Part shown: one piece after another, positions 1 to 8,695 of the stretch | Position numbering within the stretch: position 1 is the stretch's first letter | Layout: each line of letters begins with the position of its first letter | From: Podochytrium sp. JEL0797 | Taxonomy: Eukaryota; Chytridiomycota; Chytridiomycetes; Chytridiales; Chytriomycetaceae | DNA length: 26,024 nt | Direction of reading: 5' to 3' | Assembly (NCBI GenBank): GCA_027596195.1 | Contig: JADGJG010000278.1 | Span: forward strand, 1 to 26,024 | Notes under the pieces: generated by a model | What the model was told of the DNA's origin: nothing | Seen by the model: the letters and a program-made list of their open reading frames with translations, nothing else | Database searches by the model: none | Position numbers and translations under genes: made by a program

Positions 1-1
1 G

Positions 2-487
2 TGGTTGACGGACCGTGGATTCGGACCGGGTGGAGACTCGTGGAAGGAGAACTACTGGACCAACTACAAGAACTGGGCGCGCGTCTACCAGCACGACCCC
101 CGCCGCTCTGTTATGGAGAACCGCACGGACACCACTGGAACTGGGCTTGCCGGTCCTTTGGTGGGAGACGTCTCTGCGATTATCGGAGCAGAGGTTGCCA
201 TGTGGGGAGAGAGAATCTCCGACTCCAACTTGGACGTCAAGTTGTGGCCGCGTGCCGCTGCGATGGCAGAAGCCATGTGGTCTGCTGATTCCTTCCCGGA
301 CCCTACTAACAAGGATCAATTCGAGGCCCACCCGCGTCTTGAGGTGTTCAGAGACCGTTTGATTGCGCGTGGATTCAATGCCGAGACTCTGCAGCCTTAC
401 TACTGCCGCGACAACCAGTGTGGTGCTGCTTTCTCGGGTTACCCTGCCGAGCAGGCATACGGAAACGTTGCCCCAACTGCTTGGTAA
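2..487 (+). CDS. Beta-N-acetylhexosaminidase (GH20), C-terminal part
   Basis: The C-terminal 161 residues of a glycoside hydrolase family 20 beta-hexosaminidase, an enzyme that removes terminal N-acetylhexosamine residues (chitobiose and glycan turnover) and is usually secreted or vacuolar. The reading frame is open from base 2 to the TAA at 485-487; the 5' part lies outside the window. The diagnostic stretch is GAEVAMWGERI followed by LWPRAAAMAEAMWS (about residues 65-98 of the visible part), which is the GH20 end-of-barrel signature (G-E-x-x-x-W ... WPRAAA-AE-W). The preceding WKENYWTNYKNWARVYQHDP also fits the family. The last 40 residues hold two cysteines and are family-variable. No intron is visible in this part. 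The gene converges on the dioxygenase gene, with 144 bp between the stops. Identity is well supported; the exact substrate is not. Confidence 0.9.
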   Translation, partial: WLTDRGFGPGGDSWKENYWTNYKNWARVYQHDPRRSVMENRTDTTGTGLAGPLVGDVSAIIGAEVAMWGERISDSNLDVKLWPRAAAMAEAMWSADSFPDPTNKDQFEAHPRLEVFRDRLIARGFNAETLQPYYCRDNQCGAAFSGYPAEQAYGNVAPTAW

Positions 488-530
488 ACAATAATTGCGG
501 TGAAGATGTAGAATTTAGAAAATTGTTGAA

Positions 531-536
531 AATAAA
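531..536 (+). promoter_or_regulatory. Candidate poly(A) signal AATAAA of the hexosaminidase gene
   Basis: A perfect AATAAA lies 44 nt after the GH20 stop codon, in the short gap between two convergent genes. Position and sequence fit a polyadenylation signal, but fungal signals are loose, so this is only a candidate. Confidence 0.35.
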
Positions 537-631
537 GTTTAGTGCGGTTCTTTTTACGAAAATTTCTTTAATTTTTCATAAGAAGATAAAGGAAAAGGGG
601 GGGCGGGGGCGCCTCCGCGCTCTTTCAGCAT

Positions 632-1933
632 TTATGCCTTCTTTGAAGGATTGTACGCGGCTAAATGCGCCCTCCGCGCCAACGGCGCCGCAATTCCAAG
701 GGCTTGACGGCGAGACGTCGAATGGGGGTCCAAGTACGGACGCTCTCCGAGCGATGTGGCGCGTTCACCCAGACGAACAATTTGATCCGTGTCGAAATCG
801 ACCGTCACAGTGTGGTAAGAGGAACGGTTGTCCCAAACAGCCACATCGTTCTTGTTCCAGCGGTAGCGCACTTGCAAGTCGTGGTTTTGAACAGCGAGGT
901 TGAACAGATGGTTGAGGACAAGGTCGCTTTCGTCTTTGGAGAGCTCGTTGATCCGACGCGTGAATCCCTTGTTGGCGAATCTACAAAAATAGAAAAGATA
1001 TAGGAGGCGGAGAAATTAGCGAATATAGGAAAGAAACATGGCAATGTTTTACGTACACTCCCTTCCATCCGGTGACTGGGTTTGTGCGGATGACTGGATG
1101 CACGGCGGTCAAGTCAAGCCCCACGTCTTCTGGAGCGCCGCGAGGTCCAGGATTGATTGTCGCGTATCCGGCCTTGGCAAGGTTCAAAAACACGTCACCA
1201 ACGTGTGTGGCCGTCAAGCCTTCCAAGAATTCGCGAAACGCTGGAGACAAGCGCTCATAAACTTCGTAAGCGCTGGCCCAGAGCGTATCACCACCTTCAG
1301 TTGGGACTTGATTGAGCTTCAAAATGGCGTAGTCCGAGGGAGCATTCTCAAAGGTGATGCTGCAATGGTTTTGATTTAATAAAATGATTTCTGGGGACAC
1401 TAACACGAGCAAAAGAATACATACTCAGAGTGCCACTGTTGGGAATGGAGTTCTGAGGTTGAACCGTAGGCCTGGGCGAAGTATTCCGACGTGATCTTGA
1501 GACTCTTTGATTCCACGTCGCTGGTGGGGTGGGAATGAAGTCCAGAAGTGCTTGGCTTTCCAGAAGCACGACCAACACGGTCAATGAATTCCTTTTGATC
1601 GTCAAAGGTGATGTCTTGGTCGCGCAAGAAGACCACATTGCGCTCGGAAACGAGGACGGCAAAGTCGAGAATGAGCTCCTCCGAGTTGGGCGCATTGAGG
1701 AGGTCGCGAATTTGGATCCTGATACAAACAAGTTCAGTGTTCATTCATTATCAGAAGCAAGAGTTGCGAGCCCCTTACCCATTCTCGAATTCCGTCCCAA
1801 TGTGTGGTTGTACTTTGGAATGCTTGTACAAGGCATCCAACGAGAAGTTGCGCTTCAACGGCTGGATTTTCAGGTGGTGCTCCTTCAAGTTCAAGGAATC
1901 GGTCGCTTGCGTGAGTTGTTCAACTGGGGACAT
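632..1933 (-). CDS. TauD/TfdA-type 2-oxoglutarate/Fe(II) dioxygenase, 366 aa, 4 exons
   Basis: A non-heme iron dioxygenase of the TauD/TfdA family, which in fungi oxidises sulfonates such as taurine to release sulfite, with 2-oxoglutarate as co-substrate. Exons on the minus strand: 1933-1779, 1718-1425, 1359-1057, 980-632; introns are 60, 65 and 76 nt, and all phases agree. Splicing rebuilds the iron-binding H-x-D motif exactly: WHS at the end of exon 2 joins to give WHSDITFE (H148, D150). The third junction rebuilds GWKGVFANKGFTRRI, the usual family sequence before the last third. The distal iron ligand and 2-oxoglutarate arginine are visible in VWDNRSSYHTVTVDF and the following R. The N-terminus contains the family motif GTEFENGIQIRDL. 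Length matches fungal members (about 350-400 aa). The start ATG at 1933 is the first in frame. Substrate not proven. Confidence 0.93.
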
Positions 1934-2652
1934 CGTGTTTTTTGGAATATTCAGACCCTTCTTTTACTTGATTTATAACCAAAATTGGGTGAGAAATTGC
2001 GCCAGTCCCCGTGCTTTCATCCTTTGAATATGATGCAACCACACGGGCCTGGTGATTGAAAATCGATGACAAAGCATTCAACGATTAATTTGCCGGTGGC
2101 ACTGCAAGCAGAATGGCGCAACCGCACGAGGAAAACTGTTCGTGATGAATTGACGTTGCGCATGAATGCGATGCTCATTCCTGCGGATACAATCAAGACG
2201 TGTTATCAGGGTTGAATAGAAAATCGGAGATATTCTTTGCGATTTCTTGTGCTTGAGATTGAGTTGTAATTCTTGGATTTAATTATGCCCATGTAAATAT
2301 TCAACACTGGTTTCGATAGATCCAAATTTGCTACTTTTTTAATGTTTACGTCAGTTTGGAGGTGGAGATTATTGACTTTTTTTCATGATGCAGAATCCGT
2401 GAAAGACCATAAAAGCGGGAATCAATCGTGGGGTCAACTTCAGACCATCGCCTTCTCCAACAGTCTCTCCTGCCCGCATCGAAATTTGTAAAAAGCCAAA
2501 TGCTCAGGTTAACATGAATTTCTCATTCAATTTCCGGCGACTCCAGAACAGGAAGTGAGTACTCGGTTAATTTGAATTCGAAAAAGCAATGGTAGTGAAT
2601 ATGGTCTGCAGAGTGAGTTCGAACACGAAGGGAAACAACAATACACTTCTGC
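1934..2652. other. Intergenic stretch, no supported gene
   Basis: About 720 bp between the dioxygenase start and the next plausible coding signal. It should contain the dioxygenase promoter (reading leftwards). It is moderately AT-rich with several T/A runs (for example around 2331-2385). A possible plus-strand ATG at 2514 is followed by a gtgagt donor-like site, but the reading frame that follows resembles nothing recognisable. I see no RNA gene or repeat here. Confidence 0.5.
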
Positions 2653-2820
2653 TTACGGTTGGGACCCGATCAAGGCATTGACAAAGGAGCTCTTGGCAGA
2701 CGTTTGCGGACCGACGATGATCATCTCGAGACTGGAAATGACGCTCGTGATCTCGTGGACGAGCCGAGCGGTGCGCGAGAGCTCGTCCAAGTCTAACGAG
2801 CGCTGCGTACGAGCTGTCAT
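2653..2820 (-). pseudogene. Dynamin/P-loop GTPase-like N-terminal remnant
   Basis: A short minus-strand frame from ATG 2820 to a gtaagc donor just below 2653. It contains a hydrophobic strand, then GPQTSAKSS, then FVNALIG. This is the layout of the G1 region of dynamin-like and related GTPases (strand, G-x4-G-K-S, then an N-A-L-x-G helix), but the conserved Gly before the Lys is Ala. The only downstream splice I can propose (acceptor near 2611) runs into a stop after about 25 residues and contains no G2-G4 motif. I therefore read it as a decayed or partial gene. A real first exon whose later exons I failed to recognise is the alternative. Confidence 0.33.
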
Positions 2821-2877
2821 ACCCAAGCAGTGCTGCGTTGTGCTAAGTGGCAAGATCGCGGAGTTCTGCAGCGACAC

Positions 2878-3290
2878 GAATGAGTTTAAGATTTATTTTT
2901 TCAGTAACTGGGCTCTTGTGCGTGTCTTTTCTTCCAACTTTTTTAATCAACCGATTTAATCAAAATAGGCAGGAAATCTTGTTTTCCTCGAAATAAAAAT
3001 AATTATAGTGCTGGTATCAATCATTGACACGCGCTTCTAAAAGTCCAGCAGCTACAATACGACAGAGGACCGAGTGTGGGTTAGTGTGACCACGAGTATC
3101 GCTTGCTGTAGAGCTTCTGTCACAGCCTGGTGATCTGCGACTTCGACCACGTCTTTTTCCTGGGCAGAAAATAAGGGCCACTTGTTTTTAATCTCCCATT
3201 CAATCTCTCGAGCACATTCAAGTGGTACCCGCACCTCTTCGCGTTCCCCCTTCGTTTCAGTCGGCAACCAGTCTGCCATTGACACGCGCC
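2878..3290. other. Intergenic or uncertain stretch
   Basis: About 410 bp with AT-rich sequence at 2880-3040, then a minus-strand open frame (3279-3052) of about 75 charged residues with no recognised motif. Its ATG is only 11 bp from the ATG of the plus-strand gene at 3291, which makes two true starts there unlikely. This region probably contains the promoter and leader of the 3291 gene. Confidence 0.4.
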
Positions 3291-4395
3291 ATGATCAAAA
3301 CCATATCCTCGATCATCAGGCTCACAAACTCTCTCTCGATATTGACCATACTCGCTGGCCTCATCCCTCTCGAGCCACATGAAGATCTCATCCCCAACCC
3401 AAGCACAACGGAGTTGATGAATTCCACTGGTGGTTTTGTTTCATCGGAGGATACCAGCACACACCAAGTCCCCATTCGCAACCACCGCGTGGAATTCGTT
3501 GGCCATGTCGAAGAACTCAAAATCTCGACAAGCCTCGCAGAGATTAATTTCTACGCAGCGCTAGCGGAGTTGGATGCTGTTGCTGGGTTGATTGTAGATC
3601 ATTGCAAAAGAACTGCCTTCGCGATCTCCGAAGCCGACGCACACGACATGAGTCCCAAACTTCTGCAGCGAGACATCACGGAGCTCATAGCGATCGCTCC
3701 AACGGTTGGAGCCATAATGGACAGAATCGACAGTGTAGTGTCATGTATCGGACGAAAGAAAATCTCCTTGGTGGAAACGAAATCTGCCCGGCATTGCAGA
3801 GAGTTTCTATCAAAATGGAGGAGGAGTCTGCTGCTGTCGCTCAAAGTATTTCCAGTTGCTCTGCAATGATTTACGCTGATTGAATTACAAGGGATAGATC
3901 ACGGCCGCACTGCCGCGTTGATTGGGCTGCCTAGTGTTGGTTCGGCGCTCATGCTCCTTTCGTTGAGCGGACTTACGGCTCCGGACTTACGGCTCTGACA
4001 GTCGGCGCAGCGGCTATTTACGCCTCAACGGAAAAACGAGCACGTAATGCATCGGAGGAGCGTAGTTTCGCAAAACGACCATTGTTTCTTGGTAAGGAAA
4101 ACCCTTTCGCGGTCTAATCATTCAGCTGAAACCCATCACAGTCGCGAGTATTCTTGAAATGGAAACTCTCATCCACGAACTCCAATCTGGTTGGAACGCA
4201 CACGTCGAGGGTATCTCGCGAGTATCCGACCGATTGTGGCAACTGGCCGTCCTCAACAACATTCAAATCAGCCACAAGCACCATCAAGAGTTGAGATTGA
4301 TGTCGGAAGCGTGTGCCTTGTTCAGAGGGATGGCCAGTGAATTGGGCGATGATCTGGGATTGATTTTGTTGCTTGGCGTGTTTCACGACTCTTGA
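3291..4395 (+). CDS. Unrecognised protein, about 291 aa, 5 exons, N-terminal hydrophobic segment
   Basis: I do not recognise this protein. A phase-consistent model is 3291-3734, 3800-3845, 3892-3933, 4002-4091, 4142-4395, with introns of 65, 46, 68 and 50 nt, giving 876 nt from ATG to TGA with no internal stop. Residues 1-27 (MIKTISS... then a leucine/isoleucine-rich core) look like a signal peptide or membrane anchor. The rest is predicted mostly helical by eye, with Ala/Leu-rich amphipathic stretches (residues about 70-160 and 215-290) around a short Gly/Ala-rich hydrophobic segment. The third intron is the weakest (gtgttg donor) and contains a 14-bp tandem duplication at 3968-3995. If that stretch is instead exonic, the duplication shifts the frame and the gene is broken. 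Function unknown. Confidence 0.5.
3968..3995. repeat. 14-bp perfect tandem duplication
   Basis: The 14-mer cggacttacggctc occurs twice in a row (3968-3981 and 3982-3995) with no mismatch. It lies in the 3' part of a proposed 68-nt intron of the 3291-4395 gene. 14 is not a multiple of three, so it would be a frameshift if exonic. Confidence 0.95.
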
Positions 4396-4549
4396 GCATG
4401 CAGTTCTTTATACGATAAATAAACGATACCATGCGCAATGCCGTTAAAAACCAAGATTCCGAGTCAGTTGTCACAGGGCTCAGACTGGATATGAGCTGGT
4501 GCCCGTGGAGGTATGAGCCCATGTTTTCGTCTTCGAACGTCACATGAAT

Positions 4550-4572
4550 TGATCGCCGAGCGGTCGAAGGCG
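4550..4572 (+). pseudogene. tRNA 5'-half relic (D-arm / box A)
   Basis: The segment containing gccgagcggtcgaaggcgc matches the D-arm and box A region of class II (Leu/Ser-type) tRNAs and aligns with the intact tRNA-Leu 80 bp downstream at about 19 of 24 positions. The bases after it (accaaga) resemble a Leu CAA anticodon loop. No T-arm (box B, GGTTCRANNCC-like) or matching acceptor strand follows before 4627, so it is a truncated copy and not a working tRNA. Confidence 0.45.
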
Positions 4573-4626
4573 CGAACCAAGATCAGGCTGAATTTGATAT
4601 TCAGCAATATAGCTCACATAATATAT

Positions 4627-4708
4627 GGGCGGATGGCCGAGTGGTCTAAGGCGTCACGTTAAGGCCGTGATCCATTCGTGGGCGTGGGTTCGAGTCCCAC
4701 TCCGCTCA
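4627..4708 (+). tRNA. tRNA-Leu (anticodon AAG)
   Basis: A full class II tRNA, 82 nt. The acceptor stem gggcgga pairs with tccgctc (one G-U). The D-arm is gccgagtggtctaaggc. The anticodon stem tcacg/cgtga encloses the loop ttaaggc, with anticodon AAG (reads CUU, and CUC with inosine). There is a long variable arm (about 13 nt) as expected for Leu. The T-arm is gtggg/cccac around ttcgagt, and the discriminator is A, the leucine identity base. There is no intron and CCA is not encoded. It is followed immediately by a run of six T, the Pol III terminator. Confidence 0.97.
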
Positions 4709-4714
4709 TTTTTT
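4709..4714 (+). terminator. Pol III terminator of tRNA-Leu
   Basis: Six consecutive T residues directly after the discriminator base of the tRNA, the standard RNA polymerase III stop signal. Confidence 0.85.
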
Positions 4715-4769
4715 CTTTTCCTTTCGTGTCTCATTTTCGTGCCTTTTGCGTGAGGCAGGGGCAATCAGA

Positions 4770-4809
4770 TGAAGGCCGTTATTGCTTCGTGGGGGTGGGT
4801 TCCAAGGTC
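4770..4809 (+). pseudogene. Degenerate 3' copy of the tRNA-Leu
   Basis: Bases 4770-4809 align without gaps to the anticodon-to-T-arm part of the intact tRNA-Leu (about 29 of 40 identical), including aaggccgt, ttcgtggg and gtgggttc. The 3' T-stem and acceptor are degraded and no 5' half is present. It is a partial, non-functional duplicate about 60 bp downstream of the intact gene. Confidence 0.6.
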
Positions 4810-5013
4810 TTTTCTTTAAATTAATATATTTCACTTCCCCTTTGAAAATAAACCGGTCGTATCGCCAATTTGCCTTTCTCCCTTTGTTTAACTTTCAAAT
4901 AAGTAATTCCGACACGACGATGGCCGTCTCTCATGTCCGCGTCAAGAAATTTCGGAGTTACAAAGATTGGGACGGGCGAGCTACTGGAGATCTTTCAATA
5001 AGTGATTTGCAAA

Positions 5014-6135
5014 ATGTCAAACAGCACGACCGTCGCGCCATTGGTTACCCTCTCCGCACCAATATCCATCTTTGTGATGGGTGCCTATTTTCAAACAAGC
5101 TTGATTGCGTTTTGTGTAGCAGGTTCGTGATGCAGCGATTGCACGGCCATCAACTATTGAACGCGGTTCTATTTTCATTTAGTTCCCAGATTGAACGAGA
5201 TGATGTACCAAAAGAATGCCGTAGTTCTTGTGTTGATTGTAATTGTGATCTTTAACGTGATTGTTGTTGTCAACGTTGTGGCGACCATGTCGAGTTTCTT
5301 TGCGTTTGATGTCCCTTCTTGCGCCGTCTCATCGAAAATGAACGGCGCAACTTATCATTTGCTGGTTCTTACATTTGGTAACGTTTACTTTCTTCTTCAT
5401 TTTTCATTGATAACCCGCAACAGATTGTTTTATTCTTTACAAGTCTTGGGTCATCACAGAATTCAACGTTTGGTTTGGAGGCGTTTCTTGCCTTGTCGGA
5501 TTATATCGATTCACGTGGGCAATCGTTGACCTGACCTGGTCGGGTGGGGTATGGGATGCTTCCGGCTCCGTCTGCAATTACAACCAAAACGCGCTCTCTG
5601 GAATGAACTTCACCATCGCAGACATCACATGCGACCTCATCGCCACAATTGGAGCAGTCACCATGTTCATCAAGTCCGGGATAAATGGGCTCGACTTTAA
5701 ATCACTATGGTTCCACATGGCCAAGGAGAACGTGTTGAGATCGTTACTGATTCTCGCGATTGAGCTGTATTTTTTTTACACTACGATCGTTCCGATTGAT
5801 CCCAACTTGTGGAATATTCTGTCAAATTTGCAAAACGCAATTTATGTGATTTTGATGAACATGGAGCTCATTTGGAGTTGAGTTTTCGAAACGCGTGTCC
5901 AACTGCGCATGGGAATTGAACACTATTTTCTTTTTCAACAGAGGACGTGCGAGACTCCGTGTCCAAAGATAAATCAGGAATGGCCAGTATACGGAGATCG
6001 ACTTCTAGCCGGCTTCGGCGGATGACTGCGCCCACCTTGCGAAAATCTTCGAAAGCAAGTCGAGCGAACATTCACTCACAAACAAAATCCTCTAAAGAAT
6101 TGAGTGCCTTGAACTTTCAAGCGGAAGAAGTTTAG
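5014..6135 (+). CDS. Multi-pass (about 7 TM) membrane protein with basic Ser-rich tail, 316 aa, 4 exons
   Basis: Exons 5014-5122, 5183-5377, 5424-5876, 5942-6135; introns of 60, 46 and 65 nt; phases agree throughout. The protein begins MSNSTTVAPLV and shows hydrophobic segments at roughly residues 5-35, 45-72, 92-112, 116-138, 178-198, 218-240 and 245-260, separated by short polar loops. It ends in a basic, serine-rich tail of about 60 residues with RRST, SSRLRR and RKSSK clusters. Seven helices plus a phosphorylatable tail is the outline of a receptor-like protein, but no family motif is recognisable, so function is unknown. The first intron has two possible acceptors (5182 preferred). An earlier ATG at 4921 opens a different, overlapping frame of about 110 codons that lacks membrane character. 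The gene converges on the E2 gene, with 103 bp between the stops. Confidence 0.65.
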
Positions 6136-6238
6136 GTCTTCCATCTCTTTGTTCTTTTATAAGAGATTGATCAAAACATTTAATCATTCATAAAATCGCG
6201 ACGCGCACAATTGGTGATCGCTTTCATCCCAGAGCAAC

Positions 6239-8307
6239 TCACTTTGTCACAACCGCCATCAACACCGGATTCTCCAAATACCTCTTCCACAACTGCACAA
6301 ACCGCGCCATCGTAGCTCCATCCACAACCCGATGATCCGCGTTCCAACTCACGGGCATAACCTCCTTCCCCACCACCTTCTCCACCCCATCAATAGTTTC
6401 AAACCGCGGTAGACGTTCCGTCTTCCCAAGAGCTCCGATGCACACTTCGGAGGTTACAATCACGGGGTGCATCCAGTTTCCACCGATGGTGCCAATGTTG
6501 GAGAGGGTGATGGTTCCGCCGGAGAGGTCGGTTTTTGAGAGGCCGGTTTTGGCGGCGGTTTGGAGACGGGAGAGGTCGACGGCAATGTCGAGGATAGATT
6601 TTTGGTGGATGTTTTTGATGTTGGGGACGATGAGGCTGAGGGAAAGGGGGATTAGTGGAGGTTGTTGGCAATTGAGGAAGAAAGGGAAAAAGAGAAACCA
6701 ACCCAAACGGCGTATCCATCGCGACTCCGATATTGTGTTCTCCTCGGTACAACAGCCGAACGTCACCGACGTCTCCTTCCCCGCCTACCACTTTGGCGTT
6801 GAGAATCGGAAACTCAACCAACGCCAAACTCAACGCCTTCATGAAAATGGGCATGTACGAAATCTTGGATACACCTTGGTATGGGTTCTTTGCGAGGAAC
6901 GCGTTCACGCTCGTTCGGAAGGCGGTGGCGGCATCGAGGGTGACTGTGTCGGAGTATCCAAAGTGTGGGATTGAGAGGGACTTGGTCATGTGTTTGAACA
7001 TGGCTTTTTGGATTGCAGTGAGTGGTTTGAGTTCGTCTTGGGGTGTTGGAGACGTTTGGGTTGGGGATGCTGCGGGCGGTGCAAGGGAGGTAGGAGTCGT
7101 TGCGGAAACGGGCCGCTCTTTGAAATTCAAGACATCTTCTTTAGTGATTCGGCCCCGCTTGGCGGTTCCTTTTACTAGTGCGAGGTCCACACCTTGTTCT
7201 CGGGCGACGCGGCGGACACCGGTGGTTGCGAGGATGTTGTCGGCAATTGGTGTTGGAGGGGTTGGGTTCGATTTGAAGTGGAGGACATCTTGTTCCGTAA
7301 TTCTTCCGTTCTTGCCGGTGGGTGTGACGAGGGCCAGGTCGACTCCTTGTTCGCGCGCGACGCGGCGAACGGCGGGGGTGGTGAGGATTTCGGACTTGGC
7401 GGCGGGTTTCTGGAACGGTGCGTTCTGGATCGCCGGAGCGGCAGCAGTTGGAGCAGTAGGTGTAGGAGCGATGGATTCCGCTGGGGCAGTAGCTGAAGCG
7501 TCCTCCATTTCAATGTCCACCAACGGCGAACCGACTTTGGCCATGTCACCCTTCGCATAGTAAAGCTTTCCAACGACACCATCGTATCGAGACGTGATTT
7601 CCACGGATGCTTTGTCGCTTTGAACTTCGCAGATTTTGGAGAATTGCTCAATCACGTCGCCCTCCTTCACGAACCTGGCTTTGGTGTCAATCGAATGAAT
7701 TTCATTCCAAAGAACAGAGGTACATACCATTGAATAAGTTCACATTCCGTGATTCCCTCGCCGATATCAGCCAGCAAGAAGGGGACCTTCTTTGTCCCAC
7801 TCACCGCTGGAAACGCGGGTGCGGTTGGAGTAGGAGTTGGAGCCACAGGAGCCACTGGAGCAACAGGAATCTCTTTGGAACTCGCTTCCTCGACTTCCTC
7901 CGTCTCGATATCGACGAGTGGGGCCCCAACTTTAGCCATGTCACCCTTCGCGTAATACAGTTTTCCAACGACTCCATCGTATCGCGAAGTGATTTCGACG
8001 GAAGCCTTGTCGCTTTGGACTTCGCAAATCTTGGTGAACTGTTCGATTTGGTCTCCTTCTTTGACGAACCTGTTCAAAATATTAGTGAGCTGAATTCCGA
8101 TCGGAAGCGGGGAGATTCGGAGCCGGAATCAACCAGTTCCTATTCGAGGGCATCCACGTACCACTGGATGATCTCGCATTCGGTGATTCCCTCGCCAATG
8201 TCGGCGAGGAGGTAAGGAACCCGCTTGTGTGCGATGGTTGTCGAATGGAACATGTTGGCGTGGCGAGGAAGAGAAGAGCAGACAAACGAGGGAGTCGAGC
8301 GAGGCAT
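6239..8307 (-). CDS. DBT: Branched-chain 2-oxoacid dehydrogenase E2 (dihydrolipoyl transacylase), 618 aa, 4 exons, duplicated domains
   Basis: Mitochondrial core (E2) subunit that transfers branched-chain acyl groups from the lipoyl arm to CoA in Val/Leu/Ile breakdown. Exons on the minus strand: 8307-8162, 8069-7728, 7674-6703, 6635-6239; introns 92, 53 and 67 nt. Residues 1-30 are an Arg/Ser-rich mitochondrial presequence (MPRSTPSFVCSSLPRH). Lipoyl domain 1 is about 30-105 with ICEVQSDKAS (lipoyl Lys70) and lipoyl domain 2 about 145-220 with the same motif (Lys184). Two peripheral subunit-binding domains follow, about 260-297 and 310-348, both containing RRVAREQGVDLALV. The catalytic domain is about 378-618 with DHRVVDGA (His588, Asp592). 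The usual E2b has one lipoyl and one binding domain and about 480 aa, so this one is expanded. EVQSDKAS...TSRYDGVV..LYY is specific to the branched-chain type rather than pyruvate E2. Confidence 0.95.
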
Positions 8308-8695
8308 CAATGTGGATCGAGCATTCGTCTACGTTCATTGTTAATGTCAAGAAACCTCGCTTGGGTTGCTTTACCAAAGCGGCAGAGGGACGGCCGAGAT
8401 TAGACGCGATCCGAACGGCCTTTGTAAGTCTGAGGAGAGGCAGCTAAGATGCGAATGGGTGTCAGAGGAGGTTCCTGGGAAAGGGATGAGAGAGCAACGA
8501 ACCATCCGACTTCGGGAAATGCCGGGTGATTTTTGTTTCGGCGTTTTCACCGACTTTTGTCCTGATGAAAACCAAACTCTTGGAATGGTTCCTGTAAATC
8601 TCTCACATTAATGCGATATAACAAAGAGCCCGTCGCGTAATTAATACAAAAATCCACGCTCTTTAATATCCATTTTCCACCTCGATATTATTCCC
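8308..8695. other. Gap between E2 and GTPase genes
   Basis: About 390 bp upstream of the E2 start (reading leftwards) and just after the GTPase stop. It should contain the E2 promoter and leader and the GTPase 3' UTR. No coding motif, RNA gene or repeat is visible. The part at 8590-8695 is AT-rich. Confidence 0.5.

Noticed and set aside
418..903. Plus-strand open frame overlapping the GH20 3' end and dioxygenase exon 4
   Set aside because: Crosses the GH20 stop in another frame and is antisense to conserved dioxygenase sequence.
2514..2959. Plus-strand two-exon candidate starting at ATG 2514
   Set aside because: A gtgagt donor and an AG acceptor exist, but the resulting protein has no recognisable feature and overlaps the minus-strand P-loop-like frame, which reads more like a real protein.
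3052..3279. Minus-strand open frame of about 75 charged residues
   Set aside because: No motif, and its ATG is only 11 bp from the plus-strand start at 3291. I could not join it convincingly to the GTPase-like fragment further along the minus strand.
3867..3869. In-frame TGA in the 3291 gene, first read as a pseudogene lesion
   Set aside because: Splicing out 3735-3799 and 3846-3891 (65 and 46 nt, good donors and acceptors) keeps one frame and removes this stop.
4921..5255. Open frame from ATG 4921 as the start of the membrane protein
   Set aside because: It is in a different frame from the hydrophobic segments. ATG 5014 gives a phase-consistent multi-pass protein.
6733..7560. Long plus-strand open frame (275 codons) opposite the E2 gene
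   Set aside because: It is the antisense shadow of the E2 lipoyl and binding-domain exon, Val/Gly-rich with no motif, and the minus-strand protein is unambiguous.
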